Of a DNA stretch of 64,000 nt, positions 33,191 through 41,828 are shown piece by piece (position 1 is the first letter of the stretch; each line of letters starts with the position of its first letter). Made by a program: the position numbers and the translations under genes. The stretch covers positions 25,358,001 through 25,422,000 of the forward strand of contig OZ316894.1 in assembly GCA_973895155.1 (NCBI GenBank). Direction: 5' to 3'. This DNA comes from Marsupella aquatica. Taxonomy: Eukaryota; Marchantiophyta. The notes under the pieces were generated by a model. The model was not told where the DNA came from. It worked only from the letters and a program-made list of their open reading frames with translations, and did no database searches.

Positions 33191-33931
33191 TTTTTTGAAA
33201 ATTCGGCTAGTCGAATAGATCAATGCCTTGATCCTTCTAAGGATATGGAAGAGCTATTGACCAAGTTCTTACAACACTCGATCAAGAGGAAACATATGAT
33301 GTGTCTGAGACCGCGCGAGTTGCTCACCGATGATATAATTAACGCTTATTTGAGTTTTCTCGAACTGATTCTCGATAGAGTTGGAAAGTCAAACCTTGTC
33401 AAATTCTTCCAAACACACCATTTTGAGCTTCTCTCCATGGATCCTACCATTTTCGACGAGGAGAGAGCAGCTTGGACAAAGGAGTTTCCGCTAAAAATCA
33501 GTCAATACGACAAACTGGTCTTTCTAGTACACAATGCTGTGAAAGAACATTGGTCATTGGTAGTTGTGTATCCGAAGGAGAAACGGCTGGAGTACCTAGA
33601 TTCTCTAGTTCATAATCGACAAAATCCTGGGGTGCTAGATATTGTTGGGAAGTACTACGCCGATGAAATTGGCTGGAGAACTGGTGTCAACTTGGATCTC
33701 TCAGGTTGGGAACGGATATATCGGAATGATATTCCTCACTAGAGTGACGGCCACAGTTGTGGTGTGTTTATCCTTGGATACGCCAAGTGCTTGTGTCAAG
33801 GAAACAAAATTAATTTTGCCGCAGATCAAATTGAGAAATTCCATAGGGAGATAGTCTTGTCGTTATTTGACATGGACTTCCGCAAGCCGACGTCTGCAAG
33901 CCGACGTCCGCAAGCCAACGTCCGCAAGTAA
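33191..33931 (+). pseudogene. Ulp1/C48-type cysteine protease with a premature stop
   Basis: After a TTTTTTGCAG acceptor the frame reads FFENSASRIDQCLDPSKD and on. The C48 core follows: LLTDDIINAYLSFLE, KLVFLVHNAVKEHWSLVVV (catalytic His), RLEYLDSL (catalytic Asp). After PH comes a TAG at 33740-33742, then SDGHSCGVFILGYAKCL with the nucleophile Cys. The TAG sits six codons before the Cys, where C48 proteases have the oxyanion-hole Gln, so one C-to-T change would explain it. The end is marked by a 14-bp repeat (GCAAGCCGACGTC-like, three copies at 33882-33925). Ulp1 proteases remove SUMO-type tags. In large plant DNA transposons, C48 proteases are frequent passengers. Confidence 0.8.
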
Positions 33932-34093
33932 CCTAGTTACCGGGATCCGTGCTGCTATGATTGACATTTCCAGCGGAATTCCAGCACTGAACGACCGTCT
34001 TGTACAGGTAATACACTTCATTTCAGTGTCTCTCTTTGTAGTCACGCGACCGTTCGCGTTATAAACTTATTTTCATTTCTTAATATTTTACAG
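33932..34093 (+). other. short exon and palindrome-bearing intron
   Basis: A short open piece ends SGIPALNDRLVQ at a GTAATA donor (34008). A TATTTTACAG acceptor (34093) follows, joining to KPIPKPPDRVSKAPVRKSG. The 86-bp intron holds a palindrome. This piece links the protease to the phosphatase-like modules. Confidence 0.5.
34043..34059. repeat. palindrome inside the 86-bp intron
   Basis: CACGCGACCGTTCGCGT within the intron 34008-34093. Confidence 0.8.
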
Positions 34094-34249
34094 AAGCCTA
34101 TCCCGAAACCCCCCGATCGAGTATCGAAGGCACCAGTCCGGAAGTCCGGTGATCATCCGGAGGCGGGAAACAAACAAACCATTCTAGTACGTTCTCCAAA
34201 CCCTGCGGCACAAAAATCATAGGTATAGATGGTGCCTAATCCATCGGCA

Positions 34250-34999
34250 AAGAAGTCACCGGTTCAGAAGAGACTTGTAATTTTTGATCTGAATCGGGTA
34301 CTTATCTGGTCATAGAAGATCAGCCCTGGGATGCCCATTCGGTCAAGGGGTGTGAGACACATGCACAAGGTTATCTATCCAAGGCCTGATTTAATGGAAT
34401 TTCTTGAGAAGGTGGCAGATCTATACGACATTGCGATCTGGTCGTGCATGTTCAAACGAAATATTTTATCTTGTGTAAGGCTGATACTTTGACCCGAAGT
34501 TTTGAAACATATTAAATTTATATGGGGACAAGAATCAACTCGACTTATAGGGAAGAATAATAATGACATCCCCTTATTTGTCAAATGTCTCTCCGACATT
34601 GCCGCCGATATTAAAGATTACAACATCGAGAATGTCATTCTTATCGATGACGCTGCATATAAGACGAGCCTTAATGACATCTATTCATCGCTGTATCCCG
34701 ATGCATATTTTGGGCTCGATGATGACCTATTTTTTAGAAAGAAACTATATCCATATCTATGCGACATGTCAATTGACAAGTTGACATTCCGTGAGCTCCT
34801 TAGTGGATATGGGATTCCAACGTTCTCTCAAGAAAATCTTGAGAAAGATTATATTGATAAGACGAATCTTTGGAGGAGAAATGTGATCATTCGTAATCAG
34901 GGGAATAAAGACCATTTAGAAAAGTTTGACGAATTTATGAAATACTTATTTGCCAAAAAAGACCGTGCTATAGAAGCCCGGGATAAGTCCAATAAGTAA
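34250..34999 (+). pseudogene. FCP1/NIF phosphatase-like module 1 of three
   Basis: Starts KSPVQKRLVIFDLNRVLIW, the place of the HAD motif DxDxT, here with Asn instead of the second Asp. PRPDLMEFLEKVADLYDIAIW follows, the usual FCP1/NIF pattern. After two in-frame stops (near 34316 and 34490) the frame 34502-34999 continues with HIKFIWGQESTRL, NVILIDDAAYK (motif with the late Asp pair) and DDDLFFRKKLYPYL. NIF-type phosphatases act on the RNA polymerase II tail. The altered first motif suggests this module was not an ordinary active enzyme even before the stops. Confidence 0.65.
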
Positions 35000-35067
35000 A
35001 CGTTTATTGTTTATTATCAATTATTATTTATAAATTGATTGAAATTGAACTTTATATTTTGGGAGTG

Positions 35068-35084
35068 ACGCGCCCGGTCGCGTG
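35068..35084. repeat. palindrome between phosphatase-like modules 1 and 2
   Basis: ACGCGCCCGGTCGCGTG, about 45 bp before a TTTACAG acceptor-like site at 35130. Confidence 0.8.
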
Positions 35085-35130
35085 GTTGTTTGCAATTGCA
35101 TAATATGAGAATCGAATTGTTCATTTACAG

Positions 35131-35838
35131 GTGTCTAAGTGGAGCAGGTCGCGTCAACTTCTAGTTTTAGGACTGGAAAACTTCCTGTGCTCTGTTTCAA
35201 AATATACTCCTCAGCTCAAGTCGACACCCGGAATTCGTATCGGATCTCTATGTGTCATTCCGAGGCCGCATCTTCATGATCTTATAAAATTCTGTTATGA
35301 TCATTTTGATGTGATGGTCTGGTCTATTCTCGACGATAAACTGGTTTATCAGATACTTTTAGAAGTTTTGTCGAGCACCGACTTGTCGCAGCTGATATAT
35401 GTGTTCACGCAGGATCATTGCTGGAATCTTGGTTATGTGAAGAAAAATTATAAGACTGTTGTCTTCAAATCTATCGAGAGACTACGTGATATGTTTCAAG
35501 ATTATCGACCAGAGAATATAATCCAGATTGATGCCTGTCCTTCCCATACATGCCAGACAGCTGTATGCGGATTATTGTTCGCTAAGTCATTTCAAGGATC
35601 GTTGGATGATCTCTTTTTGAGGGATGACCTCATTCCATATTTATGAAAGCTATCAAATCCAGGGCTTTGTCTTGCGTTCGCTAACAAGTTCGATTATCCC
35701 ATCTGGTCGATTAGAAATCTACATCGAGATTGGGATCTGAACGAGGATATATGGGAGCATCTGTACGTGCAGAGACATGCGGATCAAGTTCTTATCAAGC
35801 ACTTCAACAGACGTCACTTATCAATGGCCAGAGTGTAG
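35131..35838 (+). pseudogene. FCP1/NIF phosphatase-like module 2 of three
   Basis: Follows a TTTACAG acceptor. It reads SRQLLVLGLENFLCSV where the DxDxT motif should be, so both Asp are missing. FPRPHLHE-type PRPHLHDLIKFCYDHFDVMVW, NIIQIDACPSH and LDDLFLRDDLIPYL follow. A TGA at 35644-35646 interrupts it; the same frame then continues LSNPGLCLAFANKFDYPIWS to HFNRRHLSMARV. Line-by-line similarity to module 3 shows a tandem duplication. Confidence 0.65.
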
Positions 35839-35862
35839 AGGATGTTTTCTCTGTAATATGTG

Positions 35863-35878
35863 ACGCGACCATTCGCGT
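35863..35878. repeat. palindrome between phosphatase-like modules 2 and 3
   Basis: ACGCGACCATTCGCGT, 46 bp before the acceptor-like TTTCTCTACAG ending at 35924. Confidence 0.8.
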
Positions 35879-35924
35879 GACTACATCCATACGGGCTCAT
35901 GCATCTTCTTGTGTTTCTCTACAG

Positions 35925-36652
35925 GAGATTCATTGCAGCAGAGAAAATGGGCTCATAGTTTTAGATGTGGAGCATCTACTCTGTTACACTGCACCGCGTT
36001 CCCGACTGATGGCGGTCTCAACTGCAATTCGGATTGGGAATATATACGTTTTTCCAAGGCCTCATCTTCACGAATTCTTGAGATTCTGTTTTGAGAATTT
36101 CGATGTAGGGATCTGGTCCTCTCTTGGGAAGAACCTTTTAGATCAGATTTTAGCATCTATTTTTACTGCGATGGAAATGGCCTCATTTAAGTATATTTGG
36201 GATCAGTCTCATTGTTACTTATGCGATGGGGTGACATCAGATAAGCGGATATTTTTGAAGTATTTTGAGAAGGTTGGAATTTATACGAAGGCGATCTGCA
36301 GCAAAATATAATGCTTATCGAATCCGATGCATTTCATGCTTGTTTAGATCCTGTTGTTGGATCATTATTTCCGCCCAAATATTTTGGGTCGATCGACGAC
36401 AATTTCCTGATTAACTTGCTGATTCCGTATCTTAGCAAGCTAGCAAACTCTTGTGAGCCGCTTGTTATTGCCAATGGAAGAGATTATCCTAATTGGTCAG
36501 TTAAATCTATTTTTAGAGATTATGATTATAATCATACTCTATGGGAAGACCCTGTGATTCAGAGGCATGGAGATAGATATCTAGTAGAGCAATTTAACAG
36601 ACGCCCAATTTTGGACGCTTCCAAAATAATAGTCGGCATGAGATCAGATTAA
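35925..36652 (+). pseudogene. FCP1/NIF phosphatase-like module 3 of three
   Basis: Reads GLIVLDVEHLLCYTAPRS (first Asp kept, second changed to Glu), then FPRPHLHEFLRFCFENFDVGIW. It is open to 36311 and continues in a second frame from about 36308: MLIESDAFHACLDPVVG, DDNFLINLLIPYLSKL, ANGRDYPNWSVKSIF and FNRRPILDASK. A frameshift near 36295-36311 breaks it. The C-terminal part matches module 2 closely. It is the last open frame of the 21-kb element. Confidence 0.65.
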
Positions 36653-36821
36653 TTTGTATTGTCGTTCTAGAAACCATTTGTAAACTCCTTATATACTGGT
36701 TATCATATATAAAGGATCTCAAAGATTTATTTCTCTATTATTATTATTCGCATGAGCATGTCTCTTGGTCCCGTCAAGTTGGATTGGTTAAAATGTGACG
36801 TTGCAGTCATTTTCAGGGTTT

Positions 36822-36838
36822 CACGCGCAGCCACGCGT
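36822..36838. repeat. palindrome copy near the right end of the 21-kb element
   Basis: CACGCGCAGCCACGCGT, a degenerate copy (ACGCG...CGCGT core kept), about 65 bp inside the right inverted repeat. Confidence 0.55.
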
Positions 36839-36903
36839 CATGTCGCCCCCTTTTTATTAAAATAATAATATTTAGTGATTTTCAGAATTTCCAAAGTTCG
36901 GTT

Positions 36904-36920
36904 TTCCTTAAATTGGGGTT
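36904..36920 (-). repeat. right terminal inverted repeat of the 21-kb element
   Basis: TTCCTTAAATTGGGGTT, followed by CTAA (36921-36924). It is the exact reverse complement of 15780-15796. Confidence 0.75.
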
Positions 36921-37501
36921 CTAAGTAACAACCACACCTCACCGCTACAGTGCCCGACAGCTGCGTACTTGCACTCGTACTCCACCACACAAATTGTCGA
37001 CGTTGCCGCAAATTGTTGCGCAATACGACCCAAGAAGTGAATGAAGAAAATATTGAGAAAAACCATGAAGAAAGAAAAGAACATCAACGTTTTCTCGAGA
37101 AAATATCAACCCAAGACCACGTAAGAGATCAAGCCGAGCACAAAGACTCCATAGCCAAAGAGATTAGGCTACAAATAGCAAAATGTAAAACGATATTGCT
37201 CCGCACTCGCCGGATGAAACATTGTGAAAATCTCACCAAGACGAAGTGCTCGCCGATGCGCACAATGAAACGCAAGATTGTCCACCTAACAGTACATTCA
37301 GAAAACTAGAGACACATCCGACACTTCTAATGTGAAGTTTCAATCGAAAAACCGTCACTCATTCTAAACGCGAAACCTCCAGCGCACAACGATCAGTGAC
37401 ACGATCACACAAATTGTTGAGAACAATCTGATCCGTCACCACGATTCAACACAAAGAATACTCTCACACCTGTCCAGGCAACCGAACGTCGAACACAAAG
37501 C
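36921..37501 (-). other. Copia 5' leader, LTR-proximal part
   Basis: Non-coding leader between the primer site and the point where the 21-kb element entered. Open frames on the plus strand here are antisense to the Copia and look spurious. Confidence 0.6.
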
Positions 37502-37512
37502 TCTGATGCCAC
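37502..37512 (-). promoter_or_regulatory. Copia primer-binding site
   Basis: On the minus strand the LTR end is followed by AG and then TGGCATCAGAGC, one base off the common plant TGGTATCAGAGC that pairs with the 3' end of initiator tRNA-Met. This fixes the right LTR as the 5' LTR. Confidence 0.85.
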
Positions 37513-37513
37513 T

Positions 37514-37807
37514 TGTAGGAAAACTGTCAACTCCAGACTAGACAGCAATGCGGAACATGAGAGCACTCAATCTCATACTACACCAACAAGACACCACGAT
37601 CATGGAGAAACTCCTAAAGAATCCATAGCTCATGAGATTGAACATGTGAAGAATGAGGGAGAGCATCTCCCTCCAACCTATACCCCCCAAGGGGGACTAA
37701 GATGTGTGGGCCTAAATAAATGAATCTTATCCTAAACTAACCAATGGTCAATTAACCCTAGTAAGGCCAAACTAACTATAGTCGAGAACTCGAGTCAATT
37801 CCTAACA
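37514..37807 (-). repeat. Copia 5' LTR
   Basis: 294 bp, partner of 10991-11287. It is followed by AACCC at 37808-37812. Differences from the partner are mostly transitions. Confidence 0.92.
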
Positions 37808-37812
37808 AACCC

Positions 37813-38846
37813 TAAATGCAGGTCTCATTATTCAAAGTAGCCTATAATACTGCATACTCAAGTTTCAAACTCAGGAGCTACTGAGCTATTCCTTGCTACA
37901 GAGCTACATATATACTCATGTTACATGATTGTCAAACACAATTATATTAATTATTAGTCAGTGACCCCATGGGAAGTTCCTTCCAAAATCCCTAGTAGCA
38001 CATGTAACCACATCAAGGGTATTGGTCACAAACAAGAAAGACTAGCTATGCAACAAGAACCAAACCTAATGCTTCATGTTGGAGGCAAGGCAAAGAAAAA
38101 TGGTTAGACCCGGTAATTATAAAAACAATGGACAATTGAAGAGTAACATTTCAAATAAGCAAAGAACAAGGAAAAAATGGTTCTTTTGATACGTCTGCAA
38201 CAATCAATGAGAACAAATTTTTGGGCTATGCTTTTCTAGCAGCTTCAGCCTCTTGTTGTTGATTTGAACCATGTCTCGTGATGCATAAGCTACAATTAGT
38301 TGGCTACATTCATAAGATTTAAACTTATTGGTTGTCTTGTTGCCCATAAGCTTTTGTTTGTCACAATGGACACTCCTTTGTCCATTTCCCCAGTTGATCG
38401 CAACCTCTGCCTTTGATCCATGTCATATGCAGCTTCGTCTAGCACCCATGCATTCACATGATGTTTCTCAAGTATGGCCTTCTCTTTGCCCTCCCCCTTC
38501 CCCTTTGCTGCCTTGGAATTATGGTCATCCAGTGTCATTGCAAATCTTGGACAGTTTTTCAGGACATTCCACTAGTTAATGTACATAAGACCCTTACCTT
38601 TTGGATGTTTGACTTGATAGAGCTCCTTGGTCCTTGTCAATGTGTCCTCCTTGTTGGTACCAGAGTGACGAGAGTCATTGACGTTTGACTAGGCGCCATA
38701 AAACTTTGTTACATCATGCTTCAGCTTGCTCCATTTACTTTCTAGTGATCTTGTCTCTCTCCCGTGTGCTCCTTGGTCAATGGTCGTTGTGTGCTTGCCC
38801 ACTCGATCCCAAACGGTGAGATTTCGCTATCCACCTCCAACAAGGG
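37813..38846. other. intergenic stretch
   Basis: No gene recognised. A few overlapping open frames near 38300-38690 look spurious. Confidence 0.45.
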
Positions 38847-38851
38847 GATCT

Positions 38852-39196
38852 TGTTGAGCATAGACGACAATCGTAACGGCAAGCCCATGAACCATCCAAC
38901 GCACAAGAGTCGACACAGAGAGATACGTGGTTCACCTCCACACGAGGCTACGTCCACGGGAACACACATGAGCTTTATTGCACTCTAGGCCGACCGGCCA
39001 TACCAAGCATCCACAGCGCAAGCTCTCTCTATCTCTCAACTAGTTCCGTAACAATGAACCTGAGTTCCTACTCTCCAAGCAAACAACGCTTGGTTATAGA
39101 GTGTGCACAACATGACTAACCTAACCAAGTCTGCAACTAAGGTTAGCCTTAACTACGATACAGTCGTAACTCTAGCCCTAAGAGTAAATCCTAATA
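38852..39196. mobile_element. solo LTR, 345 bp, copy 1
   Basis: Starts TGTTGAGCATAGACGAC and ends AAATCCTAATA. GATCT flanks it on both sides (38847-38851 and 39197-39201), a 5-bp target duplication. It matches 59786-60130 over its whole length at clearly lower than full identity. The final CA has become TA. No internal retroelement sequence is present, so the rest was lost by LTR-LTR recombination. Confidence 0.85.
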
Positions 39197-39201
39197 GATC
39201 T

Positions 39202-40427
39202 TGTGAAATGTGCATCCAAGAATAATATAGTTGTTTCAACTCAACATTGGAGAAATTATGGCCTCTCGATTTGCCCTCTGTCTGCTATGTTATATATTAG
39301 AGCTGTCAAATACACAGTACTCTCAATAAAAGTGAGAAATGTCAAATGTGCTTTCGTCACGCGGAGCTTTTGTGCGTGACAGTGTCACACACGTAGATTG
39401 TGCTTTGGTGACAGTACATAGTACAACACTTGATTGTTGCAGTCTACCATGATTTTCATCATTCCTAATGCTTTGAAGACCATCCACCTCTCTCGCAATG
39501 GTGCCATTGTTGCCGTCCAGTGATTTTGGCGAGATTGTCGAGGGAGTTGCACCAATTCAAAACTCGCCGGAACTGGCGTGTGGGAGGAAAATTTTGGTGA
39601 GCCCAATCCTGTCATTCAGAATGCAGGGATCCGGAGGGGCATCAAAATAGTGTTTGGTGCGAACTAAGCACCAAAGTATGTCCGCGCCGGGCATTCCCAT
39701 CAACCTGCGGAAATTCACTTATTTGTTAATGCCAAGCTTTGAGACGCCCTAATACAGAGAAGGCCAAGGGCTCACACCACCAGAGAAGGCCAAGGGCTCA
39801 CACCACCAGAGAAGGCCAAGGGTTCCCACCACCCTGCTGAAGTTACTTTATTTTGTTAAGGCCAAGCTTTGAGATGCCCTAATACTCTTACTCTGAAGTA
39901 GTGGTTTAACCCAAAGATCTCCGAGATGATATTAGGTGACAAATTAGAGAACTCCACAAGGCTGAAGCGAAAGATCTCCGAGATGAAATTAGGTGAAAAA
40001 TTAGAGAACTCACAAGGCTGAACCGAAAGATCTCCGGGATGAAATTAGGTGAAAAATTGGAATGGTAGACATCCCGAGCAGGAAGCCAGCCGTGGAAGTG
40101 GGTGGTATGTCCGATTTTATAACATGCTGGGAACACACTCAGATCGGGAGACGCGGGAGAATTTCGGCCGCGCCGAATTCGAAAGGGAGGCGGACGACAA
40201 GACTATCGATGAATCGGGAAGTGTCCCACAGTACTGGACGAGCTTTGGATCGATCGAAGACGAGCGTCAGTCATTCGCTCTGGCTTCTTCCGTTGCCTCC
40301 AGGGATCGCTGCTCGTCTTGTGCCGCACCGCAGATGTGCGCTTTCGGGACAGTCGTTTAGGGGGTCCAGAAAACTGCTCTCAGCCGTAGGATCGAGAGAG
40401 AGACCGGGGCGAGAGAGAGATTGAAGC
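39202..40427. other. upstream region of the DHODH gene, with minisatellites
   Basis: Contains three 26-bp repeats of AGAGAAGGCCAAGGGCTCAC type (39754-39832) and three 57-bp repeats starting AAAGATCTCCGAGATG (39913, 39970, 40026). Two phrases, AAGCTTTGAGACGCCCTAATAC (about 39733) split at one base and its GAGATGCCC variant (about 39866), resemble the termini of the Harbinger element at 45540-52199. A GTCACGC...GCGTGAC dyad with a 10-bp loop is at about 39357-39381. The 5' UTR and promoter of the next gene should lie in the last few hundred bases. Confidence 0.6.
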
Positions 40428-41828
40428 ATGGCATGGGCAGGGAACCGTGGACGACTTGTGTTTCGTGGGCTCCTGAATCGTTGTAGGCAGAATGAGAAGA
40501 GCAGAGACGATGCCATCGAGCTGAGGAACCTTCACATGCAGCGATGTTTCTTGCATGCCAGCTCTGCGGAAAGTTTTCGGGTTGCAGTCCCTCCCAAAAC
40601 TAAGCTGACTTGGAGGCGACTCTTGACAGGAGCCTTTCTGGGATCAGTGATAGCAAGTGGAGCGTATGTGAGTACCAGGGATGAAGCAACGCTTAGCAGA
40701 TGGGCTTTCGAAGGAATGAAACGCATCAATCCTCTGTTTGGGCTTCTGGACCCGGAAACTGCCCACCGTCTGGCAGTCTGGGCTGCCTCCAAAGGTCTTG
40801 TTCCCAAAGAGAATAGGCCTGACCCCGAGGTGTTATCAATTTCTGTATGGGGGCGAAACTTCTCGAATCCTATCGGACTGGCAGCTGGGTTCGACAAAGA
40901 TGCCAAAGCAGTAGAGGGGTTACTCGGGATTGGATTTGGATTTGTGGAGGTGGGCTCTGTGACACCAGTTCCTCAAGAAGGTAATCCGAAGCCAAGGGTT
41001 TTTAGAATAAGGGAGCATGATGCAATAATAAATCGTTATGGTTTCAACAGTGAAGGTATTATGGCCGTAGCTAAGCGTCTGGGAGCACAGAGTGGGAAGC
41101 TGAAGCTGGAGCAAAATGTGAGTGGAGGAAAGCCAACAGGTGGAAAGGCAGGCTCCGGAATTCTAGGTGTCAATCTCGGGAAGAACAAAACCAGCACGAA
41201 TTCTTCGTCGGATTATGTTCAGGGGGTGCACTCACTGGCCCAGTACGCTGACTACTTAGTGATCAATGTTTCTTCTCCAAATACCCCAGGGTTGCGAATG
41301 CTCCAAGGTCGCAAGGAGTTGAAAAACCTCCTCAAAACGGTGCTGGCAGCACGAGACGAGATGCAGTGGGGCTCCGAGGGTCCCCCTCCCTTACTCGTGA
41401 AAATTGCTCCAGATTTATCTCGTGAGGATCTGACGGACATTGCCGCAGTTGCACTCTCAGGTGGTGTGGATGGCCTCGTAATATCAAACACAACAGTCTC
41501 TAGACCACCTGCTGTTCAGGGTCTCCCCCACGCAGATGAATCTGGCGGGCTCAGTGGCAAACCGCTGCTGAAGATGTCGACAGACATTCTCAGGGAGATG
41601 TATCAACTCACAAGAGGGAGAGTTCCATTGGTGGGTGTGGGAGGAATTAGCAGTGGGCAAGATGCATACTCGAAAATTCGAGCTGGTGCGTCTTTGGTTC
41701 AACTTTACACTACCTTTGCATATGAGGGGCCAGCAGCCATACCTCGCTTAAAAGCTGAGTTGGCTGCCTGTCTAGAAGCTGACGGCTTTAAATCTGTAGC
41801 CGAGGCAGTTGGTGCAGATTTTCGGTAG
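40428..41828 (+). CDS. PYRD: dihydroorotate dehydrogenase (quinone), mitochondrial
   Basis: 466 residues, one exon, intact. It oxidises dihydroorotate to orotate in pyrimidine synthesis and passes electrons to ubiquinone at the inner mitochondrial membrane. The N-terminus (to about residue 60) is basic and suits a mitochondrial presequence. A membrane segment LLTGAFLGSVIASGAYVS follows at about 65-82, as in class-2 enzymes. Core motifs are SNPIGLAAGFDKDA (about 145), RYGFNSEG, LGVNLGKNK, LVINVSSPNTPGLR (about 280; class-2 catalytic Ser), PLLVKIAPDL, LVISNTTVSRP, GGLSGKPL and LVGVGGISSG (about 402; phosphate site of FMN). An Arg-rich variant start is not needed; the ATG at 40428 gives the presequence. 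The absence of introns is notable next to its intron-rich neighbours. I see no lesion. Confidence 0.96.
   Translation: MAWAGNRGRLVFRGLLNRCRQNEKSRDDAIELRNLHMQRCFLHASSAESFRVAVPPKTKLTWRRLLTGAFLGSVIASGAYVSTRDEATLSRWAFEGMKRINPLFGLLDPETAHRLAVWAASKGLVPKENRPDPEVLSISVWGRNFSNPIGLAAGFDKDAKAVEGLLGIGFGFVEVGSVTPVPQEGNPKPRVFRIREHDAIINRYGFNSEGIMAVAKRLGAQSGKLKLEQNVSGGKPTGGKAGSGILGVNLGKNKTSTNSSSDYVQGVHSLAQYADYLVINVSSPNTPGLRMLQGRKELKNLLKTVLAARDEMQWGSEGPPPLLVKIAPDLSREDLTDIAAVALSGGVDGLVISNTTVSRPPAVQGLPHADESGGLSGKPLLKMSTDILREMYQLTRGRVPLVGVGGISSGQDAYSKIRAGASLVQLYTTFAYEGPAAIPRLKAELAACLEADGFKSVAEAVGADFR

Larger units (their letters stand above)
15780..36920. mobile_element. 21.1-kb TIR element nested in the Copia leader
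   Basis: The left end reads AACCCCAATTTAAGGAA (15780-15796). The right end (36904-36920) is its exact reverse complement. Imperfect pairing continues inward for about 11 more bases, with 7 matching. CTAA flanks both ends (15776-15779 and 36921-36924) as a probable 4-bp target duplication. The enclosing Copia element supports the edges independently: its PBS-proximal leader ends at one, and its gag-proximal leader starts at the other. Inside are a minus-strand DUF7869-like gene, a repeat-rich divergent intergenic region, a tandem array and about 10 kb of plus-strand exons. A family of 18-bp palindromes runs through the unit. I cannot assign it to a named superfamily. The DUF7869-like gene is the best transposase candidate. 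Confidence 0.75.
10991..37807 (-). mobile_element. Ty1/Copia LTR retrotransposon, split by a nested 21-kb element
   Basis: Matching LTRs lie at 10991-11287 and 37514-37807. The flanks carry the same 5 bases, AACCC (10986-10990 and 37808-37812), so both outer edges belong to a single insertion. Coding order on the minus strand is gag, protease, integrase, reverse transcriptase, RNase H, which is the Copia order. The primer site next to the right LTR shows that this LTR is the 5' end. Removing 15780-36920 plus one CTAA leaves about 5.67 kb, a normal Copia length. By eye the LTRs differ at about 10 substitutions and one 3-bp indel (roughly 3.4%), so the insertion is fairly young, yet gag-pol is already broken. 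Confidence 0.93.

Noticed and set aside
15780-36920. Endogenous giant virus or Polinton/Maverick
   Set aside because: I see no DNA polymerase, capsid, packaging ATPase or viral-type integrase. Introns, a TIR and a probable 4-bp duplication fit a transposon better.
36950-37309. 119-codon plus-strand frame
   Set aside because: It lies antisense within the Copia leader and matches nothing I know.
39357-39381. GTCACGC...GCGTGAC dyad outside the 21-kb element
   Set aside because: Only 7-bp arms with a 10-bp loop and no CGAC/GTCG core, so I do not count it in the palindrome family.
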